Shown piece by piece: positions 12,100 through 24,356 of a stretch of DNA of 64,000 bases; the first letter of the stretch is position 1; each line of letters starts with the position of its first letter. A program made the translations under genes and the position numbers. Source of the DNA: Bicyclus anynana (lineage: Eukaryota > Arthropoda > Insecta > Lepidoptera > Nymphalidae); NCBI RefSeq assembly GCF_947172395.1, contig NC_069092.1, positions 6,307,418 through 6,371,417 of the forward strand, given 5' to 3'. The notes beneath the pieces were generated by a model, which was not told the DNA's origin, searched no databases, and saw nothing but the letters and a program-made list of their open reading frames with translations.

Positions 12100-12295
12100 C
12101 TGATGTGATGGAATGAGCGGGGCACGAAGTTCAAAGAGCTGATGAAGGTTGGGTAGGTGCTGAAATAACGACCTCGTACCGGAAAGCGCAGCGTTGGTAG
12201 CACTAGGTAGACCGACGACATCAAGCGGGTTACAGGAAGCCGCTGGATGCTGGTGATGGCAGCTCAAGAACTTTTGAATTAATGGAAGCAATTGA
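12100..12295 (+). pseudogene. RTE-like LINE C-terminal remnant
   Basis: In the plus strand the frame around 12165-12290 reads TGKRSVG, an in-frame stop, then TDDIKRVTGSRWM, followed by further disruptions. RWTDDIKRVAG-RWM is a pattern I associate with the extreme C-terminus of RTE-type non-LTR retrotransposon polyproteins. It lies next to SINE family 4. It has frameshifts and stops and no function. Confidence 0.65.
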
Positions 12296-12434
12296 AACTG
12301 TCAATTTAAACTGTAAAAGTAGCTACTACGTAGGTTTGTTTTAAATCTAACCGCTACCTTCGTAGTATAACACATGAAATTTAAAATGTAGGTACCTAGT
12401 AGGTAGGTATAGGTATTTACAAACAACAACTTAC

Positions 12435-12478
12435 CTCAAAAGCTCAGTTAGAAGAAGAATTCAGCCGCCATTGCCAGC
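12435..12478 (-). other. Weak candidate non-coding exon
   Basis: On the minus strand TATATTTAG| precedes 44 nt ending TTTTGAG|GTAAGTT. The donor is a strong consensus and the acceptor moderate. All three frames contain stops, so it would be an untranslated or poison exon. It may be chance, since GTAAGT-like strings are common in this genome. Confidence 0.18.
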
Positions 12479-12785
12479 CTAAATATACGTACAAATCCGA
12501 GAAAACAAATTTTCTCGAGGTGTAATAATATTGTTTCTTTAAATAAATGGGAATATATTATTTCTTTAATACAGCTGTAACCCTGCTCACGTACCTAAGT
12601 ATATAAACATTTTGTAAAAAACTAATGCATTTAGGTATACCTACCAACTGAACCCTTCTCAAATGATTTTATCACTGACAACTATTTGTACCTATATTTG
12701 AATAACGAAAGAATCGCGCGGTTGAGAATTCGCAACTTAAGTAAGCATAAGAATAATATCTAAGCGGTAAACGCTTGGAAATTAT

Positions 12786-13001
12786 TATTTTAATATTATT
12801 CTTTACAAGTCCTTGACAATAATCTTACCTGTTGGTAAGTGAAGATGCAATCTAAGATTGAAGCGGGCTGACTTGTTAGTTTAATTAAAATCCATAGGCT
12901 CTTCCGGTTTCTACTCGACATCGTACCGGAGCGCTTAATGTCTTGGCGGTACGTCTCCGGTAGGATGGTAACTAGCCACGGCCGAAGCCTCTCACCAGCT
13001 A
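12786..13001 (-). mobile_element. SINE family 1, head-less copy
   Basis: It contains the 3' tail (TTACAAGTCCTTGAC, TTGGTAAGTGAAGATGCAAT) and body (GGTACGTCTCCGGTAGGATG, AACTAGCCACGGCCGAAGCC). It stops at about 13001 (CTCACCAGC), without the tRNA-like head. This is a 5' truncation typical of target-primed insertion. Confidence 0.85.
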
Positions 13002-13995
13002 AAATATATTATACACACAAACCTTTGATCACTTAGCAGTTATTGTTACATAGTGTTATTTTATGAAGAACCATGTTTTTACAACATCTATAACAAAGGG
13101 AATTAAGTAAGTCTATGATAATCTTAAACGCACGTAATTTTCGATAAAAAAGACTGAAAATTCGTTGGTCTCTGAGACCGCATGTAGGCGGTTAAGGGAA
13201 GGGTAGGTTAAGGGTTAAGGAAATATAGGGTAGGTAGGTAGTTAAGGGTTAAGAGTGGATCAAACAACAGTTTAACGCCGTGAATCAAGTACTCAACTTA
13301 ATATATCTAAGCACATGTTTTGCTAATCAGAAACTGCGTAAAAACCAATGTACACAATAATAATAGATACCTACAAATTTACTTTATTAAAACCCATAGA
13401 TATATACATGTAGGTGAGTATAGCTATATTTAAATTTTATTTAAAGGTACCTATGGAGGTAAGAGCTGTGAAAAAGAAGTCGGTTAATAAATCAGTATCT
13501 TCCTTATATAGGTGGTCCTAAGGTACGCCCATAGGTAGATGTAAATAAATACCTATCAAAATTTAAATCAATGTGCGTGAGACACATCCTACATTCCTAC
13601 CGAAATATGTGCGTGCGGCCCTATCTACCTAAATAGCTAACAGTGTGTTGATTTGTGTGACGGTGTCGTACCCGTCTCTAGTAACCCTTGACACGCACCC
13701 AGTTATTGCTTTTTTATTCAGTAAGCTAGCAATTGAATGAAATCTCAACTGAACATCTACCTCTACCTATTCGTCTCTATCCATGGTACCTACCTACAGA
13801 ATATTTCTTTGGCTTAACTCAAATTAAACTTTGACTACCTATATCTTCTCCTCAGAAAGGTGAAAAGCCCAAGATACATTGTGTCAGCTTGAAAAGTATG
13901 GCTTAATAGTTATATCCATAGCTGGTATTTCATCCTAAAAATAAGGTAGGTAGTCACATGGGCGTATGAAGGAAATTATTCCAGATACATCAATG

Positions 13996-14221
13996 GTTTT
14001 TTTTCTTTATTATTGTTTACAAGTTGGCCCTTGACTACAATGCCTGATGGTAAGTGATGATGCAATCTAAGATGAAAGCGAGCTAACTTGTTAGGAGGAG
14101 GATGAAAATCCACATCCCTTACGGTTTCTACACGGCATCGTACCGGAACGCTAAATCACTTGGCGGAACGTCATTGCCGGTAGGGTGGTAACTAGCCACG
14201 GCCGAAGCCTCCCAGCAGCCA
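13996..14221 (-). mobile_element. SINE family 1, head-less copy
   Basis: It begins with a T-run and TTTACAAGTTGGCCCTTGAC and runs through the conserved body to AGCCTCCCAGCAGCC at 14221, where it stops. The truncation point is within a few bases of that of the copy at 12786-13001. Confidence 0.87.
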
Positions 14222-14894
14222 AATAATTATCTCGATACTAGGTAGGTATCTATTTATCATTTCCACAGACTGAATCAATGCTAACTCGTCCAGACCTAGG
14301 TCTTTCCACGCCACTAAAGTCCTCGACATACCTACACAGTGTCTACCTACAACTACTCAAGCGGTCAAACATAGCGTGATAAAACGCAATCAGACGAACA
14401 ACCTTCAAAAATATTGTTTGCAATTACGAATTGATGCTTTCACACTTCATTGGTCAGATTGTATCAGTCACGATTTATTCTTTTTTTTATTTCTTTTCGC
14501 TTGTTAGAGTATTCTTTGATTATTTTATTGAGTTGTTAAAAAGAAACGCTACCTAGAATAGTTTGAAATATTATGGAAATATTTATAGGTAACTAAGGCT
14601 CGATACAGACTGACGACTTAATTGTCACGTAATTGTCATTTGTTTTGGGACACGTTTTCATTATGTCTATAAGTATATATAAATAAAAAAATATCATATA
14701 TGATATTATGATCTACGAGTACACAGACAAACAGTGTGAAATTATAGTCAATATTGACATGTATTTGAAAAAATACTAGTCAAGGGTTATTAAGTTTTAA
14801 GTCCCATGCATTTTCCCCCTTTACCGAATATCGACAATACTATATATTAATACTATATACTGAATACTATATATTTTCAGTATATAGTATATAA
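14222..14894. other. AT-rich unique sequence
   Basis: I see no gene or repeat apart from TATAT-rich dyads around 14840-14890. Confidence 0.4.
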
Positions 14895-15113
14895 TCACAC
14901 TAATATTATAAAGGCGAAAGTTTGGAAAGTTTGTGTATATGTAAGTGTGTAAGTATGTTTGTTCCTCTTTTACGCTGCGGCTACTGAAGCGATTTTGCTG
15001 AAATTTGGAATGGAAATAGATAATACTCTGGATTAACACATAAGCTACTTTTCATCCCTGAAAATTCGTGAAAAACTGAATTCCACGCGGACGAAGTAGC
15101 GGGCATCCGCTAG
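14895..15113 (+). mobile_element. Small non-autonomous Helitron-like element
   Basis: It starts A|TCACACTAATATTATAAAGG and ends AGCGGGCATCCGCTAG|T. TC at the 5' end, CTAG (CTRR) at the 3' end, a short GC hairpin AGCGG/CCGCT overlapping the terminus and insertion between A and T are Helitron hallmarks. The 219-bp body contains GCTGAAATTTGGAATGGAAA and GGATTAACACATAAGCTAC and is non-coding. A close relative with the same boundaries lies at 56387-56611. Replication would depend on a RepHel protein encoded elsewhere. Confidence 0.85.
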
Positions 15114-16223
15114 TATATTGTATAAATCAAGTGTGATTTCTAAGTTCAGTCGTATGTATATACATCGCATGTAATCACCCTATCACCCTGATCTTTATTA
15201 AGTAAATAAGTAAGTACCTACTACCTATCTACATGTGTGCTATAGCTACTTATATGTATGTACAGATGCAGAGAGCAAATATAATGAAATGTCTCGGTCA
15301 AGTAAGACGCCAATCCATTTAGCAGCATCTTGTCCGTACAAACTGGACCAGATGTCAGCGAAAATATAATAAGGGACAGAAGCCGCGGGCGAACGACCGC
15401 TCAGAGCCTGTGGGTAATGATAATGACGCTTCTCAATCACGCTCAGGAGTTTTCTTTTGAATTTAAATTTGATTTGAAGAAAATACAGCGAATTTTCCAA
15501 CACTATCTCTTTTATCTCACAACATATCGAAAAAATAATTATTTTTAGACTTAAAAATGGCTTTTACTAATTCAATAACTATCAGAGTTTTTTGTTGAAC
15601 GTCAATTTATTATCAAGAATCTAAAAATGGACGAATTATTTTTAATTTTTGGCCGACTTTTCGTCAAGAAGGAACCCAGGTAGATACTTAAAAAAAAGTC
15701 GGCCAATAAAGACAAGATTATTGTACCTATCGAAATTAACATTTTTATAATTCAACAACTATTATTGGATTTATGGATTTCTCTTATAGACTAACTCATC
15801 TAATATATCTAATTTTACATTATCTAATATTGCAAATGTAGAAGATGTTAAACATGTTGTGGTAAAAAAAACGTGTAAGGGGCTTCAACGAATTTTCGTA
15901 ACCAATAAATATTTGTAACGTCAACTAATTTTCCAGCCGTATCCGTAGTAAAATTAATTAGCTCCTCATTTAAATTAATTTCAGTTTTTAATGACCTAAA
16001 ATATAAAATCAATGATCCATAAAATAGTTTTATATGCAATAAAATAAATAAAAACTGACAACTACAACGTAAACATAGTTAATAATTTTACAAACTTCAA
16101 GAATTATATTTTGTTTTTACAGCTTGTTTCAATAAAATTAGTAATATTAATAGTTATGTACTACGTAATTAGCACATCTGCCTAAGGTGTATTTGAAGGT
16201 TTATTAATATATAAAATAATTAC
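15114..16223. other. AT-rich unique sequence
   Basis: No gene was recognised. A small foldback with AAAGTCGGCCAA-type arms lies at 15649-15706. Confidence 0.4.
15649..15706. repeat. Short foldback, AAAGTCGGCCAA arms
   Basis: TTGGCCGACTTT at 15649-15660 pairs with AAAGTCGGCCAA at 15695-15706. The arms resemble the (A)ACCGACTTC motif of the repeats at 21630 and 53478, so it could be a miniature internal deletion of that family. Confidence 0.45.
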
Positions 16224-16264
16224 CTCAAACATATTGCTGTCCTGGTCATCCACAGTCCTTGAAT
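16224..16264 (-). CDS. Candidate 41-bp internal exon, unidentified gene
   Basis: The minus strand reads a T-rich tract ending GTTTGTTACAG|, then 41 nt, then TTTGAG|GTAATTAT. The acceptor has a long polypyrimidine run and the donor fits GAG|GTAAT. One frame is open (first two bases complete a codon, end in phase 0) and encodes SRTVDDQDSNMFE, an acidic hydrophilic peptide. The other two frames are also short, but one has a stop. I do not recognise the gene. If real, it is a microexon of a minus-strand gene whose other exons lie outside or were not recognised. Low complexity of evidence keeps confidence modest. Confidence 0.4.
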
Positions 16265-16329
16265 CTGTAACAAACAAAAAAAATCAGTCGTAACTCGCTA
16301 CGCTATATAAATATTCACCTGCACGAGTG

Positions 16330-17940
16330 CTGGCTAAGATTAACAAATTACGTAAATCGGGACCGTGAGCGTGCCTGGAATGCGAGATGTTTAGGCATGC
16401 ACAGTTCTGTGCGGTTCACATCGACGCATTGCCCTGGTATTGTGCACTGCACAACGTTTCAATCCGAGATCGTAACCGCATCTCATCACCTGCCCGATCC
16501 GTCACCGATGCGCCGATGCCTCGAACCGTAAAACCCGTCTGCCTCTAGTCTACTGCTTTTACGAGCCAACCGATGCCTATAAAAATAACCGTCTCGTATA
16601 AAACTGCGAGCACACGCTATTATTATAAATGTTACCGCCTTTACGACGAGTGAATATTTACGTTTTTATTTCAACCGTTTATTGCCCCTTGTGCAACTTA
16701 ATAGCGCACTTGAACTTGCCGGGCTAGTGACACCGTTTGATCCAAATCGCGTTTTATTGTTTTGCTCAATGGACGGACGAATTTTACGATCGTGGCGTAA
16801 TCTGTGACGTGGTTAATATGACTGTAACGTACGCTGGACTGAGTCATGTCTCATTCGACGCGCCGTAACTTTCCGTTTCTAATCCGCTCTTTAAAACGTT
16901 TGCCAACATTCTATTTCCTAATACCATTGTACATTTTCTTATGAGTATGTATCTAACGATCAATTTTTGGACGTAAACATTCAAAAATTTAAAACACAGG
17001 TGAGAGATGATCACCATCCCTTCGCAACGGATCTCACTTATTCCTCTGTTTCCCGAATAGGTATTGGTCCCTCGCGTATTTATATATTGGATAAAGGGAA
17101 AGCAAATCATGCCAGCAAATGCCCTTTCCGCTCGGAAAAGTAGTATTTGCATTCATATTTCTTTAGGAAGGTAACATTTCTGGGGAAACAAATAATAGGT
17201 CGAATACATCTGGGCCCGCATTAAGGGACATCTTTTTATTCCCTTTGAGCTTCGGTAAATATTTTTGTTATTATCTTGTGTTTTTGCTGGGGTTACGACA
17301 TGTATATTTAGAGGGGGACCTATTTATATAAGAAATTTCCTATCGAAAGGTCTACATTTAGATAGAAAATTGGAAGGCACGCATCTTCTCTATCACTGTT
17401 ATGCGGAAACTCAATCCTAACCTTTTCATATAATCCCATTTCGGAGGAAAACTTATCAAAACGGGACCTAAACTTATAAAACTTACTGCAATATAATATG
17501 AAAGCTGGGAAATTTCTTTTAATCAAGAAAATAGACATTCAAGGACCAGAAAACTTATCGCTTGGCTAAGAAAAAGTTTCAGGGAAATGATGTAGGTATA
17601 AATAACTAATAAATCCATATTTATGTAGACACTTCGTATAAAGGCAAGTAAATGAAACCCAACCCAAAACACATTACGTGTATAAATAACTGCCTACATA
17701 AGTATATTTCTTCGAGCACAAGACGGTTAACCCCCAGGCGAGAAATCCCAAGGTATTTAAATTCTTAATCAACGGATCGGACGTTCCGTACATAAAATGC
17801 AATATTAACACCGTTTTTGCATTACGAATCTTCCAAAAACAGTTCGAATGCGTGAATAAAATCTGCAATGTTATGTGACGGTGCGACGTGATCTCGCTTT
17901 CGAGTCGATGGCGCCTTATAAAATTGTACATTCATTACCT
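16330..17940. other. Unique CpG-containing block
   Basis: About 1.6 kb is less AT-rich, lacks recognisable repeats and has no TACCTA saturation. Short frames on the minus strand (for example 16844-17152 and 17674-17931) have no domains. It may be conserved non-coding or regulatory DNA; cross-species alignment would decide. Confidence 0.3.
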
Positions 17941-20213
17941 TGTTTTCTTTTTTCTCCTGTTGAATTTTTTAGCTGAGTCGATACTTGTTTTTTTTTTATC
18001 TTCCAAGATGGGGTGCGGAGATTGCAGGCGTTGAGTGGCGAGGTAACGACAGCAAAAAAATACAAATGTATTAGATTAATGTATACAGGATAATATGTGT
18101 GCCTACCTATTTATAATTTTGTGATGGTTTATTTTGCTTGTTCGATTCATATGCACAAAAAATGAACAAATGTTGTTGTTGTTCGTTACCTATTAAATTT
18201 CTTCATGGATCGAAGGCAATTGAATAGGTACATACTTTTTAATTACCTATAGAGGATCTTAATTAAATCCTACCCATAGACAGACAAATTTATTAGAAAT
18301 AAAATTTCTTATTTTGAAAAATACAAATTATATAGTTGAGTCCAGTTTTAAGTTAATGGACTCTCTCATGACAAGAGTCAACAAAAGAAGTCAGAATATG
18401 TAGGTATATATTTTACATTTCTCGTATGCCTATCTTATTTAAATATACAAAAACATATACCTAGAGAGATGAGACATAAACAAAATTTAATCATTTTGAA
18501 AAATATATAGCATCTTTGCAGTTTTTTGCTAACGCTACATTAAAAGGCAAGTTGCAGGAAATGCACCTCCTTTAGACGTCGGGAAATGAACAACATTCGT
18601 ATGCTTGTATCGAGCTGACCAAGTAAAGTGCTCTCTCTCTGCGCGCAACTAGCCACTATTAAAGGCATTCAGTTTAAAAGGTATTGCTTTCCTCCCTGTA
18701 GGGTTAATAAGCTTTAGTATATAAACTAAGGAATTTGGCATTCGTCATCTTTCTTCTTTATGTTTATTTGAATGTTTTTCCTAGCCTAGTCCTTTGAAAA
18801 TTTGCGCAAGGATTAATGCATCATCATTCATGCTAAGCTATAGGTACAAATAATAAACATTATAATGAAATGAAATTTTTCAGTAGCACTGAGAACATTT
18901 AACTGGTTTGTTTTAAGTCTTTATTATTTGCTTAAAAACGAGTCTTAAATAAAAAAAATAGATTTAAATTTAAAAGATGTGCTTTTTAACAACTTTTATT
19001 TCAGTGTTGCTCAAATTCAGTTGCAGTTGCCGAATTTGACATAGGTACTTAGAAGAAATGGTTTTCATACGAGGTAACTATGCTACGATATACTTTTTGT
19101 ATTATTAAATCGTGTTGAAATATAAAATCACATAATACCTATCAATGAGATTCAATTGCCTTCTTCTTCCGCGATAAGTTACCGAATAACTGAGAAGGAT
19201 CATAGGCAAGTCTACTACTAGGTACCAGAATATAAACTGAAGATGTTTTATTTGATTAAATTAAATAAACGTAAACACCACTTTGTGTAAACATCACCAA
19301 ACTGATACCACATGTCGAAAGATTAGTGCAAAGTCAAATAAAAATAGCTGTTTATATCGGTGCACTTCTCCCAAACTCACAACAACGCATCAGAATCAAG
19401 GTTAACGATATTTAATTGTCGGCCATTCGGCTAATTTACACATCCCACATACCTGAAATACCTACCTGTGTATTTTATTATTTAAAAATCATTCTACATA
19501 TTGTATTTGTAGGTACTTGAACAATAAGCTCCCGTTTTCTCTAAATACCTAAGAGAAAATACTGTCCTAGAAGTAGGTATGTTTTAACAAGATGTGATCG
19601 ATTTTCCAAGTCCAAGATTTTAGTAAACTCTCTAATAAACAGCTTAAAAAAGCGTATAAATTCTATTAGGTAAGTACCTGCTTACATCGTGGTTTACGAT
19701 TTAAATACCTACTTTGCTGATGATCAAAGCAAAATGGGACGTAAAAGTTTACTAGTTTAGATACTAAGTATATATAATATTACGAGTAGCCACGATATCA
19801 CACTCAAAGCAGGAGTATTATTAGGTAATGCCTGTTTACGATTATATAGATATCTTCACCAAAGCGAGCCGTTAACAATATTCTATTTAAAACAAAAAGA
19901 GTTAGCTGTTGAGTGTTCGACACAAAACAAAGGAGCTCTAAGCACCGAAAATAGAGTAACAAGGTAGTGGTAGGTACGTATTAATAGCGCCATGTTTCTG
20001 TATTAAAATTTATATGAACCGACGGTTGGCTTCAGGCCAGTTATGTGTGGCGCCACTGAAACTGTGGATGGAAGACAATAGGGATGATGACAGTTTTTTA
20101 AATTGTATAGGTATAAATTAGTAGTATAATAGTTAGGAAATTTTGTGAAAGTAACAGGGTATCTGCGATCATTAGTTTTGGAGCTTGAAGTTAGCGTTAA
20201 GGTTGGGAGTGTA
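17941..20213. other. AT-rich unique sequence
   Basis: No gene or recognisable element was seen. The part 20020-20213 may belong to the degraded 3' part of the LINE at 20214-20467 but cannot be read in frame. Confidence 0.35.
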
Positions 20214-20467
20214 GTTGCAGGCCTCAACCACTAGTTGGTTGGGATGGATGGCAGCTCTGTCGAAATAGTTTCGAGAGAGCTGCTTCATGTAACTAGCTAT
20301 TTAAGGTAAATTTAAGTCTATAAGGAAGTTGTTATTGCGTACAAACTACGATGCGTCCGTGATTTGTAGCAAAAACCGGTTTTCCAATGTTTGGAGCGGC
20401 CTAAGGTCCACTTTGGGACGGTGGGCAAACACTACACTAGCGTAGGTTAAGATCGGACGGATTATAA
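20214..20467 (-). pseudogene. Jockey-like LINE reverse transcriptase remnant
   Basis: The minus-strand frame contains RPILTYASVVFAHRPKVD, LQTLENRFLLQITDAS, FVRN, then IASYMKQLSRNYFDRA and AIHPNQLVVEACN. This order (TYAS-VFA, L-LQ--QNR-LR--T-A-W-VRN, HPN) matches what I know of the C-terminal end of Jockey-clade reverse transcriptases in insects. A TAG replaces the expected Trp before FVRN, and a TAA sits about 15 codons later, so it is dead. Nothing upstream of about 20467 continues the frame, indicating 5' truncation. Confidence 0.8.
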
Positions 20468-20628
20468 GTACCTACGTACCTCCCTACCCTTTATCCTGCT
20501 ACTCTGCAACCTTGAAAATTTCACAGGTATAAACAATTAACTAAATTTATTTTCGTCCAACACTTAAATAAGAATGTATCACTTGATGACCTGAATACTT
20601 GATAGCTATTATCAATATCCTAATCATA

Positions 20629-20885
20629 TCAGCCGATGGACTTCCACTGCAGGACACAGGCCTCTTGTAGGGACTTTCAAACGTCATGATTCTGATGCAG
20701 CGAATCCCTGCGATTCACTTGATGTCATCAGTCTACCTGGTGGGGGATCGCCCAACACTGCGCTTTCTAGTGCGGGGTCGCCCAGCACCTTAGGACCCCA
20801 ACGTCCATCAGTTCTTCGAACTAAGTTCGCCGCTCATTGCGTTAAGCTATGTCGGTGACTATGCTTCTTCTGTGGATCTCCTCAT
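20629..20885 (-). pseudogene. RTE-like LINE C-terminal remnant
   Basis: The minus strand preserves pieces of the tail seen at 27646-27805: a region corresponding to RRTDGRWG-KVL, then TRWTDD-like and IRW-like segments, ending with a W-SIG-stop at about 20629. Frameshifts and stops are numerous. It is separated by only about 160 bp from the Jockey-like remnant on the same strand. Confidence 0.7.
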
Positions 20886-22261
20886 TTCGGAATCGGTCAT
20901 GTAGAGAATTCTACCTACAAATACTATCATCAGTGTTCGGAATGCCAAAATACTATAATAGTAGAAAAATATTTCCAGAAAAAAATCATTATTAACGCAA
21001 AAAAGTTCCGCAGTTCAAAGTCTGCGTGTGTATATCTGCATCTCTACGATGTCTACTCAGTAGAATGTAGCGGAAGATACTCGACATATTGTTGTTGATG
21101 AGAGGCTACCCATTGGGTTCATTACCCAAGAGTATGTTAGATGTAAAAGCTCATTAGTGGACAGTTACTGTGTTTACTTTATTGAGTTGAGACGGCTCAA
21201 TGTAGGTGACTTCACGAGTTCACAAATCACATTGAGTGTGTACCTAACAAATTACACATAATATCTTTATCTACATAATAATATCCTCCGAAATGCGTGC
21301 TTTTGCGTACTCTCTAAGATATAGACAAATAACATTGCCGACTTCCTAATTACAGGTTGCTCGTCATATTTTTCTTAAAAGACAATGACGTTTATTTTGG
21401 ACTGAATTTTGACTCAAAACCTGAACACAAGGTTTTGAGTCCCAATTGAATCTGTAGGTATATAAGCTACCTAGCTACAAGACCAATATGGTAGTTATAC
21501 CTACATAATATGTACCTACTATGTAGATATTATTTGAAATAAGTACGTCATATAAGTAAGTAGGTACCTCCATTATGTTTCCTTTTTTTGTATAGGTACG
21601 TATTGTTAAAGCACAAAGTAGGTAATATTAAAAAAAACATACATACAGCCGAACGTAGAACCTCCTCCTTTTTGGAAGTCGGTTAAAAATAAAACGTTGC
21701 AGACAAATAAAATATCAGCTTGTTTAGCGAATAAAACGAAAAGTACACGATGTTACTGACGTCATTTTTATTACAATTTGTTTTATGTACTGGCGTTTCT
21801 CCAATTTGGCACACGTCGGTATGACGGCTGTGGAGTCGATGTGCTGACTTGCTCCCGACAGAAAAATGCTACCAGACTAAAACCAAATGAAGACTGACTG
21901 ACTGAATATACCTATATACCATGTAGAATGTAGATTGTAGATATTATTAAGATAAATTATATTAGCGTGGCTTAAAATTGGCCATTTAAATCTCAGACAA
22001 AAGCGTTTAGCATAAACTAAGATCACAGACTTGGTCAGTGATCATTGCCAGGATTTTAAACTTAAATCAGGGAGATGCATCTGCGTCTAAAATAAATTGT
22101 AAAATGTTTACTTATAAAATTATTGTAAAAATGTAAATTTTAAATGATGAAATTGTCATTTGAATTATTTTAATAACACATTACCTACTTAATAAATAAT
22201 ATAAATGCCAAATTGACAAGATATATTTACTATCTACATCTACCGACCACCTTTATATATA
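20886..22261. other. AT-rich unique sequence
   Basis: No gene is recognised. It contains the small minus-strand repeat end at 21630-21688. Confidence 0.4.
21630..21688 (-). repeat. AACCGACTTCC-type repeat end
   Basis: On the minus strand TTAACCGACTTCCAAAAAGG, AGGAGGTTCTACGTTCGGC and a (TGTA)-rich stretch match the start of the copy at 53478-53600. Only the terminal 60 bp are present. Confidence 0.7.
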
Positions 22262-22310
22262 TCATGCATGTATCTGCAAATAAATAAATTGAATTATTGA
22301 TTGATTGATC
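22262..22310 (+). mobile_element. Possible LINE 3' tail, (ATTG)n
   Basis: CATGTATCTGCAAATAAATA runs into ATTGAATTATTGATTGATTG. The AGCAAATAAA-like motif before the tail recalls that at 7155-7165. No coding sequence is attached, so this is a weak call. Confidence 0.35.
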
Positions 22311-22434
22311 TATATACATTCCTTGGTTAATCATGATGATAATCTAAAGGTATACGTTTATAGCATGTCTATACTTAGGTCTAGTTATAATATTAGATGC
22401 GATAATTATTTGAGATGATAGATAATAATTATAA

Positions 22435-22762
22435 GAGCCGTGATAGCCCAGTGGATATGACCTCTGCCTCCAGATTCCAGAGGGGTGTGGGTTCGAACCC
22501 TGTCCGGGGCATGCACCTCCAACTTTTCAATTATGTGCATTTAAGAAATTAAATATTACGTGCTTCAAACGGTGGAGAAAAACCATGGTGAGGAAACCTG
22601 CATACCAGATAATTTTCTTAATTCTCTGCGTGTGTGAAGTCTGCAAATCCGCATTGGGCCAGCGTGGTGGACTATTGGCATTATCAAATAAGGAGACTCG
22701 AGCTCAGCAGTGAGCCGAATCTCATCGTCATCATTATATGGGTTGATAATGATGATGATGAT
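22435..22762 (+). mobile_element. tRNA-derived SINE, family 2 (full length)
   Basis: Head GAGCCGTGATAGCCCAGTGG (A box), B box GGGTTCGAACCC at 22489-22500, body with CATGGTGAGGAAACCTGCAT and ATTGGGCCAGCGTGGTGGAC, and tail GATAATGATGATGATGATA. This is among the best-preserved copies in the window. Its tail faces the tail of the next copy at 22771-23073. Confidence 0.92.
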
Positions 22763-22770
22763 ACCTATCT

Positions 22771-23073
22771 GTTTAGCTCAATGTTGAGCACGAGTCGCCT
22801 CTCAGAATGAGAGGGGTTAGGCTAATAGTTTATCACGCAGGCACAATGCCGTCATGGCAGACTTACACACGTATTTGAGAAAATTTTCAGGTTGCAGTAA
22901 TTCGTATTCAGGTTACCTCACGATGGTTTTCCTTCATCATTGGAGACACGTGATAATTAATTTCTTAAAATGCATATATCTAACTGAAAAGTTGGAGTGC
23001 ATACCCCGAACCGAATTTGAACCTATCCCTTCCGAATCGAAGGCAGATCCATATCACTGGGCTATCAAGGCTA
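22771..23073 (-). mobile_element. tRNA-derived SINE, family 2 (full length, diverged)
   Basis: On the minus strand the head AGCCTTGATAGCCCAGTGAT begins at 23072, with the B-box region near 23010-23025, and the tail at 22771-22830 (GAGTCGCCTCTCAGAATGAG in plus orientation). It is more diverged than its partner at 22435-22762, so the two insertions probably differ in age. Confidence 0.87.
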
Positions 23074-24356
23074 AAGATGCATGAAATTAGATTATACGAG
23101 TATAACTAGTAGAGCACATACCTGCTTACGTACTACGTATAACTCATAATTTTTAGCAAATAGACAAAAAGATTAAGCGTATATATGTACTACTTACTTT
23201 ATAAGAACGCAAGTTAGATAATATACTTAAACAAAACATTCACGAAGTATACCTACTCACTGTCACGATTTGTTTACATAGCGCCACCGATTCTCACCAA
23301 AAAAAGGAAAACGTTGAGTTCTCATGACTTTGTACATGCGGGCAATGCTAATCGAGTAGGTGCATTCTCATAAATTTGTTGGATATAGTCAAATCATGTA
23401 TTGAATACACACCGAAATTTCCTTAAAACCACCTTTTAATAATCATTTATAGCTATTAGGTACCTACTGTTTGAATAAATGCACTGCTTTCACTTTCACT
23501 GAAAAACTGTTATTCAACTGAATTATTATCCAGAACAATAGCTTGAGATTGTACTAGCGATGCTATAACAATTTAAATAGGTATTATACATACGTACATA
23601 TATACAAAATATGTACCTATACCCGAATGGAACGAATTGTCGACTAAAATTGTAGACAACCTTTTTACGAACTTGCTTACATTTCTAGCAATCAAAAAAA
23701 TCCTTTACTTTTAACGTAAATGGTCCACATTCTAAGAATGTCGGGCACATGCAATATGAACTACCAAAAAATCTTGAAATTCGTAACAAAAGTTGCGTCT
23801 GTCAACTCTATTGTTTCCGGCATATCAAAAAACACACCTCGTCTTGGCAATTGTTTCGACCCTTTGTAATATTTTTATAAAGAAATTGAGAGTGCATTGT
23901 TAACTGGCAGTTTTACTTTTTGTTTGCCCTTTTTGTGGGATCATAAAAATGTAGAGCATAAACAAAAAAATAGACAAACCCTTCCGCATTGCGACAATTG
24001 TGCACTCTAGAGGTAAGCATCAGTTTAGAATTACAGGTGAAATAGTGAAGGTGGTGTTCGTATTGTGATAATCTGTCTCTTTGTCTATTCGGTGATGTTA
24101 ATTGCTTTCTTTTATACGTAATCATTGATTTATTGCTGAGGTAAATGGGATCTGCGACTCGACGGTCTGTGGTTTGTACTTTTGAAATTATCATTTACTT
24201 TCTCATTCTGTTAATAGACTTTAACGTGTAATGATCTAGTGTATAACCAAGTTGAAATGTCAATCATTTATTTAAGGCAACATTTTGCGTTGATATCGAA
24301 TATTTATCGTTAGTGCAGTAGGTATATTAAACCGGTTACGAGTGTATGTAATTGTG
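23074..24356. other. AT-rich unique sequence
   Basis: No gene, RNA or recognised repeat. Confidence 0.45.
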
